From contig CM052358.1 of the NCBI GenBank assembly GCA_028551475.1, positions 26,624,853-26,688,852 on the forward strand: 64,000 bases of DNA, in the 5' to 3' direction. Origin of the DNA: Casuarina equisetifolia. Lineage: Eukaryota > Streptophyta > Magnoliopsida > Fagales > Casuarinaceae. Shown here piece by piece: positions 33,909-44,850 of this stretch; the stretch's first letter is position 1, and each line of letters starts with the position of its first letter. Both the position numbers and the translations under genes were made by a program. The notes under the pieces were generated by a model. It did not search any database and was not told where the DNA came from. It saw only the letters and a program-made list of their open reading frames with translations.

Positions 33909-36900
33909 TCATATTCTCATGGAATGTCAGGGGCTTGAATAAAAGCCCTAAACAAAAGGAGGTACGAGAAGTTATCAAGAATGCTAAAGCTGACATTGTC
34001 ATTCTATTAGAACACAAAATAAAAGAAGATAAAGCACAATGGGTGATAGATTCTCTGTTTCCCCAATGGGGTTTTATCCATAATTATAGAGATAATGAAA
34101 ATGGTAGGATTTGGATTGTATGGAAAAAGCCACAGTTCAACATCACAGTGCTTAGTAGTTCTAAACAGGTAGTGAATTGTAAAGTGGAAGAGGGACATGA
34201 AGTATGGTACTTATCTGCCATCTATGCAGCAAATGCAGCGAATGAACGAAAGGATCTTTGGAGTAACCTCACACAATGTTATAACAGTTATGGAAAGAAC
34301 ACTCAATGGCTACTAGTAGGGGATTTTAATACAGTGAGGAATCTAAATGAGAGGGTTAGTGTAGCTAGTAGATGGATAGAAGGAATAGAAGATTTCAACA
34401 AGTTCATAAGTGATGCAGAACTTATAGAACCAAACTTTGTAGGACCGCTCCTATCATGGACGAACAAAGGTAAAGGAATAGGGTTCAAAGGCAGTAAATT
34501 GGATAGATGTTTGGTAAACCCTAAATGGTTGCAAAGTAATATGGATTTCTCCATTGAATTTAGTACTCCTGGATTGTCAGATCACAGTCCTTGCATTATC
34601 AAGGTGGGCAATAATAGACCAAGTCAGAAAAGGACTTTTAGATTTTTCAACTTTTGGCCAAACAACCCCCAATTTATGACAATAGTGAAGAATATTTGGC
34701 AACAAAGGGTTGATGGCACTATAATGTACAGAATAATGATAAAGTTGAAGGAAATGAAAAAAGAGTTGAGAAAGCTAAATAGAGAGGAATTTGGAGAACT
34801 ACCAAGGAAAACAGAGGTAGCAAGGAAGCAGCTACAAATAGCACAAGCAAAGCTCTTTGATGATCCTTCAAATACCCAATTGCGCAATGAAGAAAAGGAG
34901 TGGTTAGAAAAGTTACTAATATGTAGCAAGCATGAAGAAATACTTCTGAAGCAAAAATCAAGGAATAATTGGCTGAAAGAGGGAGATTGTAATAGTAAAG
35001 TCTTTTTTGGAAGCATGATGAAGAGGAGAGCAAAAAATTACATTGTTAAGTTGGAATTAGATGATGGGCAACTTACTGAAGATCCTGAAATGATAAAGAA
35101 CAAAATTCTAAATTATTATCAAAACTTGCTAGGGAGGGCAAACCAACCTCAACCATCAGAAACAAGATTAAGAGAGTTATTTCCTATGGAAATTCCAGAA
35201 GAGACAAAGAGAAGCCTTATAGCAGACGTTCAAAGAGAAGATATACAAAAGGTCCTTAATACCTTTAGTGATTACAAAGCTCCAGGTCCTGATGGATATA
35301 ATAGCTTCTTCTTCAAGAAAGCATGGAGTATTATAGGGAGTGACATAGAAGATGCAGTAATAGCTTTCTTTCAAAGGAGACAGCTACTGCGAAGCATAAA
35401 TTCAACAGTAATCTCTCTTGTCCCTAAGAAAATTAATGCCACCAATATGAAAGATTTTAGACCAATATCTTGTTGTAATGTGTTGTACAAGATCATATCT
35501 AAAATTGTGGCAGGAAGACTAAGTTTAGCTTTGCCTCATTTCATACATCCGTGTCAGACAGCTTTTGTGCCAGGAAGGAACATTAAGGAAAATATTTTGT
35601 TGTGTCAAGAGTTGATGCACAATTATCACAAAGATATTCATGGGAAAAGGGTGGCAATTAAGGTTGATATTATGAAAGCATATGATTCAATAGACTGGAA
35701 TGCAATCCTAAATACACTGAAAGTTTTGAAGTTCCCAGACAAATTTAGATTGCTGATTGAAAGCTGCATCACTACTGTGGGATATTCTGTGAACATCAAT
35801 GGCTCTCATACAGGTTTTTTTAAGGGGGCAAAGGGACTTAGACAAGGAGACCCTCTCTCTCCTTTTCTCTTTGTTATTGTGATGGAGATTCTTAACAGAA
35901 TTATACAAAATAAAGTATCTTCTGGAAGGTTTAAATTTCACTGGAAATGCGCCAAAGAAAAGATCACTCATTTATGCTTTGCTGATGATCTCTTTTTGTT
36001 TGCTCATGGAGATATTGAATCCATATTATGTTTACTAGATGCTATGCAAGAGTTTGAAGATATAACAGGTTTGAAGATGCATCCAGAGAAGTGTCAAATT
36101 TTCTTTTCAGGCTTGTCAGAACAGGAAAAGGCTCTAATACTTGATCATATTCCTATCCAAGAAGGCCAACTTCCCATAAAATACTTAGGAGTACCATTGA
36201 TTACTAAAAGACTCTCCAACCTAGATTGTACTATCCTGACAGAAAAGATATTGAGAAGAATTGAAGGTTGGGAGTCTAAGCATATTAGTTATGGGGGGAG
36301 ACTGCAGCTAGCCAAAAGTGTTCTATTCTCATTGCAAACATATTGGATGCAAATTTTTCTACTGCCAAAACAGACCCTTTATGAAATTGAAAAAAGGATT
36401 AGAACTTTCCTTTGGACAGGTAAATCTAATGGACGATGTGTAGCGAAAGTGGCATGGAAAGAAGCTTGTTGGCCTAAAGTTTCTGGAGGACTAGGTTTGA
36501 TAGACATTCACACTTGGAATAAAGCAGCAATTGGAAAACTCCTATGGTCTCTTGTGCACCCCAATTCAAACTCCTTATGGGTTAAATGGATGATAACAGA
36601 AAATTTGAAGGAAAGGAATGTATTAGAAGTTGAGATGAAAGGATCACTAGCTTGGAGTTTTAGGAATATTTTACAAGTAAGAAATGAACTAACACAACTA
36701 GTGACAGACTCAGAATACAATATTGCCAAGAGTTATGTAGCACTAAGAGAGAACAGAGAAGATTTCAAATGGGCAACACTTGTTTGGAAAGAAGGAGTAC
36801 CGAAGCATAATTTTATATGTTGGATCATTTTAAGAGACAAACTATCCACAGCAGATCGGGTGGCAAAATGGAATAGTTCAGTGGATCTACGATGCAACCT

Positions 36901-37294
36901 CTGCCAACAAGAAGAAGAATCACATGAACATTTATTTTTTAAGTGCAGGTTCACAAACTACATCTGGAAGGCTTTGTTAGGCATGAATGGATTAACTCGA
37001 AGAATTGAACATTGGAGAGCTGAAATATATTGGATGATCAACACTGTTAAGAAGAAGAGCTTTGCAGCTACTTTGCTTAGTATATCTTTCAAGGCCGTAT
37101 TGTATCACATTTGGAGCGAAAGGAATAGAAGAAGATTCAGCAATACAAGTCTAGAAAACTCAACCATTATTGCCAAAATCAAGAAGGACGTGAGAGGCAA
37201 GATTTCATCTACTAGAGGAGTTAAGCTTACAAATTGTAATAAATTTTTACAAGAGCTTTGGAATTTGCCAAGTGCAATATTTGAGCTTAGATGA
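33905..37294 (+). CDS. LINE ORF2 protein (endonuclease and reverse transcriptase)
   Basis: 1129 residues, open throughout. N-terminal APE-type endonuclease: N7 in SWNVRG, E36 in LLEHKI, D140/N142 in VGDFN and SDHSP at 225-229, all expected catalytic or binding positions. Reverse transcriptase: APGPDGYNSFFFKKAW, FRPISCCNVLYKIISK, KVDIMKAYDSIDWN, GLRQGDP at 644-650 and the catalytic FADD at 692-695. After it come GGLGLIDIHTWNKA and a zf-RVT zinc-binding region (CNLC at 997-1000, then HEHLFFKC). No RNase H domain was noted. The protein nicks target DNA and copies the RNA from the 3' end. The ATG at 33905 overlaps the ORF1 stop by 4 nt. All key residues are kept. Confidence 0.96.
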   Translation: MIIFSWNVRGLNKSPKQKEVREVIKNAKADIVILLEHKIKEDKAQWVIDSLFPQWGFIHNYRDNENGRIWIVWKKPQFNITVLSSSKQVVNCKVEEGHEVWYLSAIYAANAANERKDLWSNLTQCYNSYGKNTQWLLVGDFNTVRNLNERVSVASRWIEGIEDFNKFISDAELIEPNFVGPLLSWTNKGKGIGFKGSKLDRCLVNPKWLQSNMDFSIEFSTPGLSDHSPCIIKVGNNRPSQKRTFRFFNFWPNNPQFMTIVKNIWQQRVDGTIMYRIMIKLKEMKKELRKLNREEFGELPRKTEVARKQLQIAQAKLFDDPSNTQLRNEEKEWLEKLLICSKHEEILLKQKSRNNWLKEGDCNSKVFFGSMMKRRAKNYIVKLELDDGQLTEDPEMIKNKILNYYQNLLGRANQPQPSETRLRELFPMEIPEETKRSLIADVQREDIQKVLNTFSDYKAPGPDGYNSFFFKKAWSIIGSDIEDAVIAFFQRRQLLRSINSTVISLVPKKINATNMKDFRPISCCNVLYKIISKIVAGRLSLALPHFIHPCQTAFVPGRNIKENILLCQELMHNYHKDIHGKRVAIKVDIMKAYDSIDWNAILNTLKVLKFPDKFRLLIESCITTVGYSVNINGSHTGFFKGAKGLRQGDPLSPFLFVIVMEILNRIIQNKVSSGRFKFHWKCAKEKITHLCFADDLFLFAHGDIESILCLLDAMQEFEDITGLKMHPEKCQIFFSGLSEQEKALILDHIPIQEGQLPIKYLGVPLITKRLSNLDCTILTEKILRRIEGWESKHISYGGRLQLAKSVLFSLQTYWMQIFLLPKQTLYEIEKRIRTFLWTGKSNGRCVAKVAWKEACWPKVSGGLGLIDIHTWNKAAIGKLLWSLVHPNSNSLWVKWMITENLKERNVLEVEMKGSLAWSFRNILQVRNELTQLVTDSEYNIAKSYVALRENREDFKWATLVWKEGVPKHNFICWIILRDKLSTADRVAKWNSSVDLRCNLCQQEEESHEHLFFKCRFTNYIWKALLGMNGLTRRIEHWRAEIYWMINTVKKKSFAATLLSISFKAVLYHIWSERNRRRFSNTSLENSTIIAKIKKDVRGKISSTRGVKLTNCNKFLQELWNLPSAIFELR

Positions 37295-37370
37295 TGATAT
37301 TTTGTAATCGAACAATCTTGTAAATTTTTTATGAGTGATATATAATTTGACCTTTCACCAAAAAAAAAAA

Positions 37371-37386
37371 TAGAATTAATAAATGT
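37371..37386. repeat. 3' target-site duplication of the complete LINE
   Basis: Exact repeat of 31857-31872, directly after the LINE A tail (37359-37370). Confidence 0.95.
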
Positions 37387-37760
37387 GATTTTCCAAAAGA
37401 ATAGAATTTGTAAAAATAAGGCTCACTAACGAAGTTTCTTGGACTTTTGCTGTCAATGAAACTTTTGTTCATATTGCTTTATGCACAAGGCTCTCACCAC
37501 TCGAGAAAAAAATAATTCTTTATTTAGCGTCACCTTGAAGGATTTTCATATAAAAAATGGTGAGTTATCACATTATCCTTTAAAGGAATCAATTTTATGA
37601 AGAAGTGATCTTTCAAGAACATCAACTTTGTAAAGATTTATCAATACGAAATAAATTTTCAAGATTCTTGCAGCATATGAAACATTTTTTTCTTGTTCAT
37701 ATTGCCTTTGTGTGCTAGGCCAACGTTGACGTGGGGCTTTTCAATGTGTATGATAGCTTA
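37387..37760. repeat. Dispersed repeat R1, continuation beyond the LINE
   Basis: CTCTCACCACTC, AAAGGAATCAATTTTATG, AAGTGATCTTTCAAGAAC and CTTGCAGCATATGAAAC occur in the order seen at 54115-54265. It is the right-hand part of the R1 copy that the LINE entered. Confidence 0.5.
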
Positions 37761-38755
37761 GGTCTTAGCTAAAGTATATTTTTACTTGGAATAACAGATG
37801 CATTAAAAACGGATCTTATAATAAAAGGTAACGACCCTTCTTTGCTGTTTACATGGGTGGCAAAATCAGAGAAACCTAAGTAAAATCTTTGTAGACGATT
37901 CCAATTGACTCTTCTCGCAAATCTTTAATGTTCTTCTCTTTCCCATAAGCCGTAGACTCCTTAAGCCCTTGATGTGAAAAAGAGGGAGTCATATTATTTA
38001 AAAAAATTCTTTATAAAAAGGAAAACTTCACGTATTCTTAAGTTAACTTTTATATAGGAATGAATTTTCTAATATGTTATCAAAGTCTAGACCAAGTACA
38101 ACATAACTATATACCTATTTCTATCTATTGTTTTATATAATCTTGGCTAGGGTCCAATTTGGCTATCTTTGAACACCAACTTAGACGAAGTTTGTTTGGG
38201 ATAGCTTGGTTCTTGTTCTATCTTGTTTACAAAGATCATGGTCAATATTACCAAAGAAAAAAAAATCGACAAAATATCCATTTCATGGATGTCTCAAAGA
38301 TATTTTTAAGAATTAACATTGCGTCTCCTTGTCTATTAAATCAGTGGAAGTTAGAGGGAACTCTAATCATGAAATTTAGGATTTGATGGTCCATGTAAGT
38401 GATTTTTGTACATGAATTGTAATAATAATAAAAAAGAATTAACATACCAATAAAACACTCCAACATTAGGAAATTTGAAGGGCATTGAAACTTTGCTTTG
38501 AATGAAAAAAGAATATTTTGCTAATGATTCCATTTCATATTAAGTGTTTACTAGAAATTATAGAAATGAGTTTATATTTAATTGTAGATTTTTGACTTAT
38601 TTCTATCTATAAGGATGTTTAAAGAGAACTTAATTTTTAATATTATATTTCTCTTAATATTAGATGTTATATCAAATATAAAAATAAGTTCATATCAACT
38701 TAAAACCTAAAATATGATATGGATGAACCAAACCTTTTATAAATAGGTTTCCAAA
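37761..38755. other. Intergenic, nothing recognised
   Basis: AT-rich. The open frame 38159-38386 has no motif; its EHQLRRSLFGIAW text suggests nothing certain. Confidence 0.4.
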
Positions 38756-38759
38756 TTTT

Positions 38760-39700
38760 TAGATTTTCTATGTAAAATTTAACAATGCTAACCCTTATTC
38801 TCAATTATAATCTAGTTGTACTTCATTTACCATTTTTGTGTGACCTACCTATGTATGGTTTCCTAATTGGTTTCTATCCACCAAACAAGCCAAAATCTAA
38901 AGTATTGATGGTTTTCAAATCCATTATTATTACTTTCTATTATTGGGATGGTGTTGTGGTAAGAAAGATAGAGGAACTTCATTTCTTTAAGTCGAATCAA
39001 CAATTCATCAATCTTTTCTTTCTAATGTGAAAACATCAATAACTATGGTCTTTGCTAATTGTTTTACTTCTCATTAAATAAAATTAATATAGGAAGGTTA
39101 CAGTAGGCAAAGCCAATTATGATTCCTACATGTACATTTTAGACATAAGTTTTCCTATTACCAAAGCTAACAAGTTATGAGATTGAGGAAAAAATCATTA
39201 ATTTTCTATAGGCAAGTTGTACAGATAAAAAATTCTTCATAAAGGGACTTGGTAAACAATTGCTTACCAAAAAAGGAAGGGGGATTAGAACTATAGAGCC
39301 TTAAACTTCATAATAAAGTCCTTTTGGAATATGTGTTTTAGAATATCATTAAAGTAAATGGATTTATTATACAAAATGTAAAACAACTCTAATAATGCAG
39401 TTTGATATAAAAGATTTTATGGTATGAAGTTGAAGAAGTCTCCTTAGACTAAAGCCAATTCTTATCTTAGTTCTTTATGAATTTTCTTATTGTTGCAAAG
39501 AAACTTATAACAACCTTTAATCAATTAATGATAATATAAAATGTGATGATCTACTTTGGACTAGGAGAATTAGCCAACATAATTTTATTCAATGGGTAAT
39601 TGGTCAAGATCAACTTTATATGATAGCTTCCTTCAATTAATTAATATTGTGGTTTTTGTCAATCCTAGGTTGAAAAAAAAAATCATGTCCTTCATAAATG
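38760..39700 (+). mobile_element. LINE relic, second subfamily
   Basis: Plus-strand text across several frames matches the region after the reverse transcriptase in plant LINEs: PTYMF-like, then LPKLTSYEIEEKIINFL near 39150 (compare QTLYEIEKRIRTFLW in the complete LINE), QLLTKKGRGIRTIEP near 39265 and IIKSFWNM. Later text (QHNFIQWVIGQ, near 39580) may be the zinc-binding tail. Frames shift often; boundaries are approximate. It is old and distinct from the 22.4-kb and 31.9-kb copies. Confidence 0.6.
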
Positions 39701-41945
39701 TACATAGACCAAGATGATTTAGAAGATCATTCTTGCTCAAAATGGAGTTTGATGTCATATTAGTGAATAAAAGAAGAATTGCAATAGATGATCAAAACAA
39801 CTAAAAGAAGGGATTTGGCTGTAAAGCTTCTTAAGGTTTTTTTTTAGTTTACATTTATTGTATATGAGCTAAACACAATAGAAGATAATTTTAAAACAAA
39901 ATAATTAATATCCTAATCTTGTTTGCAAAGTAAGGAAAGATGTTCAACACAAAGCTTTTTTTTTTTTTGAAATATATAATCTTTTCAAGGAAGTAATAGT
40001 TTAAAGTTTTCAATCTCTCTTTTTATAACCTTTAAAAGTCGTGTAAAGTATGTTTCTATACTTCTATACATTAATTTTTATTAATGCAAACTTATCTTTT
40101 CACAAAAAAATAATTAAATAAAACTACTTCCCTTTAAATTCTAATTATCTATCTAGTAAAAACAACATTGGACATACAAAAGTTCTATTATCAATTTGAA
40201 TGAATTGTCTTTCATTTATTAACTTAAAAATACATAATTATAAATAAATGTATATAAATGTATATAAATGTGGATGAGATTGGCCTCTATTTGGACTATC
40301 ATACAGATAAAATGGTTGTTGGCAATCATTATTCTACGTCAACGTGATATGCTTGCATTTGCGCACATTGGTTCAGCAAATCTGGAAGCAAGCCAATCAA
40401 CTCAGATTAAGTGTTTGAACGTTGACGACAATTTAAATATATTTCATAAAAATCTTTCTACTCAACACCACATTAAACCAATGTAAACTTACAAAGCTTG
40501 CAACATGAATTAGTTCTGTATATATATATATATATATAATATCCGATGTTCCCTGTCAAGTGTCATGAATTTATGTTTTTTTCTGCACAAGATCACAAAC
40601 AGGTTTGCCTTTGGAAGTAGCTAGAACGATTCAGCTATATAGATGGTGAAAGAGATAACGCTTGAATTTCTGACTCTTTCACCATCTATGACTCTCTCTT
40701 AGCTGCAAACGTTTGAATTTCTCTGTGTAACTTTTACTTTTTTCTTTTCTTTTTTTCCTCATACACACATCTAAACATACACACTTGAATGTCAAACTTA
40801 AGACCAAAGATCTCCAACAATAATTGCTCTTACTTGAGTTAGATGTATGTTAACATGAATTTCTCTATTGTCTATTAACATTAGGATCCTTGGCAAGGAA
40901 GGTAGCTTCTCATGGCATAATCTTAGGAGAGCCCTTACATTTTCCATGTCTTTTTTCATCTTCTCATAGGAATAAGTTGCATTGGTATTAAACGATGAAG
41001 TTTTCAAGGTTTAAATTTAACTGCTGAAGTATTCTTAAAAGAAGACACAAACCATTCTTCTGACTGACTCTAAGGAAGAAAACATATAGATACATTTTGA
41101 GTGGTAGTCGTACAGGGGGTCCCCAACATAATGATATTTACGTAAGTTCCCATCCCTGCATTTCTTCTAGTGATGTCTTTTTGTGTGCATTGGTATTAGA
41201 AGTCAATGACATTTTTTTAGAAATTAACATTTTACGTTGAAATAATAATTCAAAGATAATATCAAAAATTAATAATATTATCTCCTAGAAGAGTATAAGT
41301 GAATAATTCTTTTACTAATGAAAAAATTACGGTGTTCTCTAGAGCAAAAATAAATAAAAAATAGCTGGATTGTCATATCTTAATTATTAATCGCGACGTT
41401 GGCTAAAAGTGGTAGTTGTTAGATTCCTTTCCAGTTGGGTGAGAAATTGGCTGCCTAATGTGACATGAAGACCGTCGACAACTATGTTCTTTCCTTGTTG
41501 CTTTGCTTCTTTTCAGATATGATAAAGGCTGTTGGAATTCTAGTTTTCTATCTAATTAAATTAAACACTTGTCAAACATGCACTAGTTTTTTAAAATATT
41601 CTTTTATAAATTCAGAAGAATTTTGTTTCACTGATGTGCTTAAAGAGTACAATTTTATGATCAAGTACAAATAAATTTGAATCAGCTTTTATTTGGAGCA
41701 TCATAGAAATAATCAAGTTCTTTAGATTTTCAACATCAATCTTAGAGAATAAATGAATTGAAAACGCAATATACGTTTGTATAGGAGAATTCGTGAACTA
41801 TAATTTTAATTAGAACTTTAAGATTCTACTAAGTTTTTGGAGTAAACCAAACCATATTATCGCTGTTGCAGACAAGAATGTGGAGAGAGAGAAAGTGCAG
41901 CCTTTCAGGCCAGAGAATATGGTGAAGCGTTGGTGAAGACGTCAA
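39701..41945. other. Intergenic, microsatellite and one hairpin
   Basis: A (TA)n run lies at about 40519-40538 and a perfect 16-bp inverted repeat at 40639-40689 (listed separately). Open frames at 40268-40486, 40798-41007 (-) and 41465-41674 have no recognised domain. Nothing else can be supported. Confidence 0.45.
40639..40689. repeat. Perfect 16-bp inverted repeat (hairpin), 19-nt loop
   Basis: ATAGATGGTGAAAGAG at 40639-40654 is the exact reverse complement of CTCTTTCACCATCTAT at 40674-40689. The arms do not extend further. It could be a trace of a small inverted-repeat transposon or a foldback; it is too short for a standard plant microRNA precursor. Confidence 0.8.
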
Positions 41946-42433
41946 ATGAAAAGCTGTTGTGTATTATGTTTATCTTCTTCATTCCCACAGCAGACAATAA
42001 AGTGGGTTTCTTATTGAAACACGTTTCTCGAGACTCGGATGAGAAAAATGCAGCAACAAGTACATACATCTATAGCCTGAAATGATTTACCTATTAATGG
42101 CTTCCAATGAGAAGCTTCTTCAGCAGAAGTAGATCCATGATTTTGACCCTACAAATAGATAAAAGATGATAAAAAAAACTACTAATACCTTCATATGTAT
42201 GATAACTGAAATCATGGAGGTTGGAGAAAACTAATGTGTGAGCGAAAACACAGAGATACGGATGAAATAACAATTTTAACAAGTATGTTGGAAACAAACA
42301 AATGAAACATTTGGGTGTAGAAAAGGGAAGAATAGCATACCCCAAACGAATGTTTAGTTTCTTGACTACCAAAGAGAGATGAGAAGTAATGAGGGTCAGA
42401 GATGGATCCTCCTAAGATTTCATCACATTCTAA

Positions 42434-42550
42434 TCAATATTTGAGCTTAGATGATGATATTTTGTAATCGAACAATCTTGTAAATTTTTTATGAGTGATA
42501 TATAATTTGACCTTTCACCAAAAAAATAAAAAAAAAAAAATCAATATTTG
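42434..42550 (+). mobile_element. Very short 5'-truncated LINE insertion with target duplication
   Basis: About 95 bp from 42436 to 42527 are identical by eye to the 3' end of the complete LINE (from CAATATTTGAGC to CCTTTCACC), then a T-interrupted A tail to 42540. TCAATATTTG at 42434-42443 recurs at 42541-42550 as the target duplication, extendable by two A. The first bases of the LINE part overlap the duplication, which may reflect microhomology at the 5' join. Copy A at about 28550-28565 has the empty site. Confidence 0.9.
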
Positions 42551-44269
42551 GCTATAGCAAGAGTTGTAGGGCTCAGAAAACTACTAAAATCCAAATGCGG
42601 TTCCTAGGGAACTACAGTGTTAATATGTGAAACCTCTAGCCAGTAAATCTGAATCCATAACAAGCGGACCTCAAGCTAAAGTGAGTCATGGAAAAGATAA
42701 AGAACAGTCCATAATTCTCAAAGGATATGTTCTTGCAAACACAACATTTCCCTCAATTAGGTGAGAGATTATAATTAACACCCACGTGCACACACAAGGT
42801 TAATGTACTCTGAACGTTGAATCACCACATTATTCTACAATTAGTTCCTATTGAAACATTATTCCGCAACCAGATAATATCATTTCAATGTGCGAAGTTG
42901 AAGAGAACACGAGCAACCCCTATTGCAGGAATATGCATAATTCTTGGTCTACTTATTGTTGTGGTTCAAAGCAGTCCTTGTTTCCCAAATAAGAATTTGT
43001 CCTGGTATCGCAGGCGGAAGTGTTGTTCATATGAGTACTCTTTTACTAAGGAAATAAATAATGAAAGCTAAAAGGGGAAGACTTACCAAATCTCGTAAGT
43101 GAAGAGGATGACCCAAAAGATATTGATCAAAATGCAAAGAAGAGAAGCACAGCATAGGTATGGCCCAGGCTCTAGCTGCTGTAGGAGGAAACTCAGCCAT
43201 CTAAAGTGGCTCTGGTCAAAGCTCACATTGCACCCACGTGGCATCATCTCATCTCATCTCCAACAAGTAGCAATAGATTCCCATTATCATCCTTAAATAA
43301 AAAAATCTAGATTTGAACATCATTCTTTGGCATAATATTTCTAGGAAGGTGTTAGCAAACAGCTCTTGCATTCACCACTATCCCATTTGAGCTATCATTG
43401 CCAAAGCTCCTTCACATCTTGTAAACCATCCAGAAAAGTTGTTGACTTCATTTGCTCACGAATGGCTACTGGAGTTTAAAGATTTCTTGATGTGTTGACT
43501 ACAGGACAATAGAAAATCATGAAGAAAAAGACCAAAATGTAGAAACCAGCAAGTTAATTCTGCCATTACAATAACAAGCCTCAAAGAAAAAGTTTAAGCA
43601 ACAACACTATATAAGGTGACAAAGAAATGATCAACCCATAAATAACAACCAAGAAAGGAGATCCAAACTAACCTTCCTCCAACAGGAGTCTTCCCGATTT
43701 TTGTGTTCAAAAATGACATTGTTGCCATCTTCTTCTATGGATCATGTGCAACATTTGCAGTTATGAAAAGCAAAAATGTATCATTTTCCTCAAGAGCTCC
43801 ATGAAAATTAATGGCAAAGTTATTAAGATATAATTTAAGTCCCAATAAATACTGATCCATTTTGAAAACACTTGGCATCTTTGCCAACAATTGTTAACAA
43901 ATGTTTATCACCTTGACAAAACATAGTATCTTTGCCCAAAATCTCTTAAGGATGCTTCGATTGCATTAAATGTTTAAATGTTGATAATAAACTACTAACA
44001 TTGGGAAAACACTTTGACTTTTTTAGCACATTTAGCCAATGTAAAAGTTAGAAGATTGAAAACATCATGGAACTCAATCTATCAGCACCAAGTGCCAATG
44101 CATCAACGGAAATTGTGATGAAGGCAAAATGTAAAACTCATGAAAGAAAAGAAGATTGATATAAATGTATTTTGTAATAATATTTTTCCATATTGTAGAT
44201 ACACAAAATAAAATTAACATCTAGTACACAATTTTCATTATGAATGACAAGCTAAAGGGACATAGAAAG

Positions 44270-44850
44270 AAATTGCACTAAGCTTTAGTAAACCAATGTG
44301 GGAGTAGTTAAGAGAGTGCTTACTGCTAGAGGACAAACTCCTAGTGCTGTGTGCAAAGAGATTTTTCCAACAGAAATCCCCATTCCCCAAAATGATTTTA
44401 TTAAAAAACTAATTGTAAACACAACTTTAGAAGAGATAAAGATTATAAATTCCAAGATTCATATTACACAAATTGAAATTTAGGATAAAAAATGCCATAC
44501 CTGGCAGCCAATATCCCAATTAGCTCCAATAATCGCTTAACACAAGTCACAACAATTCTTCAAAACTTCAAAAATCTCCCCCCTAAAGATGAGCATTCAT
44601 TCATTATCTGGCAAATGCCTTCAAAAAGCATACTTCTCCTTCAAGCTAATGTGAAGGCCCAAGGGACACATGAAAATGCTACCATATTTTTGGCAAGGCT
44701 CACTGACGGTTGGAGTGTACACAACTGGAAGCAATTCCACAACATTATCAATGAGGAGCTTGTAAGACATTCTCACATTTCTCTCCTATAAACCGTGATA
44801 AACGTGCACTAGAGCTTCAGTATAATTGTGGAACAAAATGTTATTCACGG
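44270..44850 (-). pseudogene. NADP-dependent malic enzyme exon remnants (copy B)
   Basis: The minus strand reads [19 protein letters not shown] then [12 protein letters not shown] and [13 protein letters not shown] (about 44640-44790), FEVLKNC near 44565 and a GCQ end with a CAG|GTATGG donor at 44501/44500. A further remnant near 44350-44398, MGISVGKISLHTALG, corresponds to the next exon (GMGIPVGKLALYTALGG in the family). This is the conserved N-terminal catalytic region of plant NADP-malic enzyme, which decarboxylates malate to pyruvate. Internal stops follow KEKYAF and in the FEVLKNC stretch, and the downstream NADP-binding and C-terminal exons were not found. The enzyme call is firm; it is not functional. 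Confidence 0.8.

Larger units (their letters stand above)
31873..37370 (+). mobile_element. Complete L1-type LINE retrotransposon, both ORFs open
   Basis: 5.5-kb element bounded by an exact 16-bp target-site duplication. Order: 5' untranslated region (31873-32474, GC-rich start CTGGCCACTTATCC, with an internal run of 39 A at 32019-32057), ORF1 (32475-33908), ORF2 (33905-37294), a short 3' untranslated region and a short A tail. The start right at the target duplication shows a full-length copy rather than the usual 5' truncation. Open ORFs and identical duplications point to a recent insertion. The short 42.44-kb copy, identical to its 3' end, suggests that the family has been active lately. 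Whether it is transcribed or mobile now cannot be seen here. Confidence 0.95.

Noticed and set aside
34007-36954. Antisense open frames within LINE ORF2
   Set aside because: Shadows of the strongly coding plus strand; none has its own motif.
40798-41007. Minus-strand frame with MKKDMENVRALLRLCHEKLPSL-like text as a gene fragment
   Set aside because: Looks protein-like but matches no family I can name, and no neighbouring exon was found.
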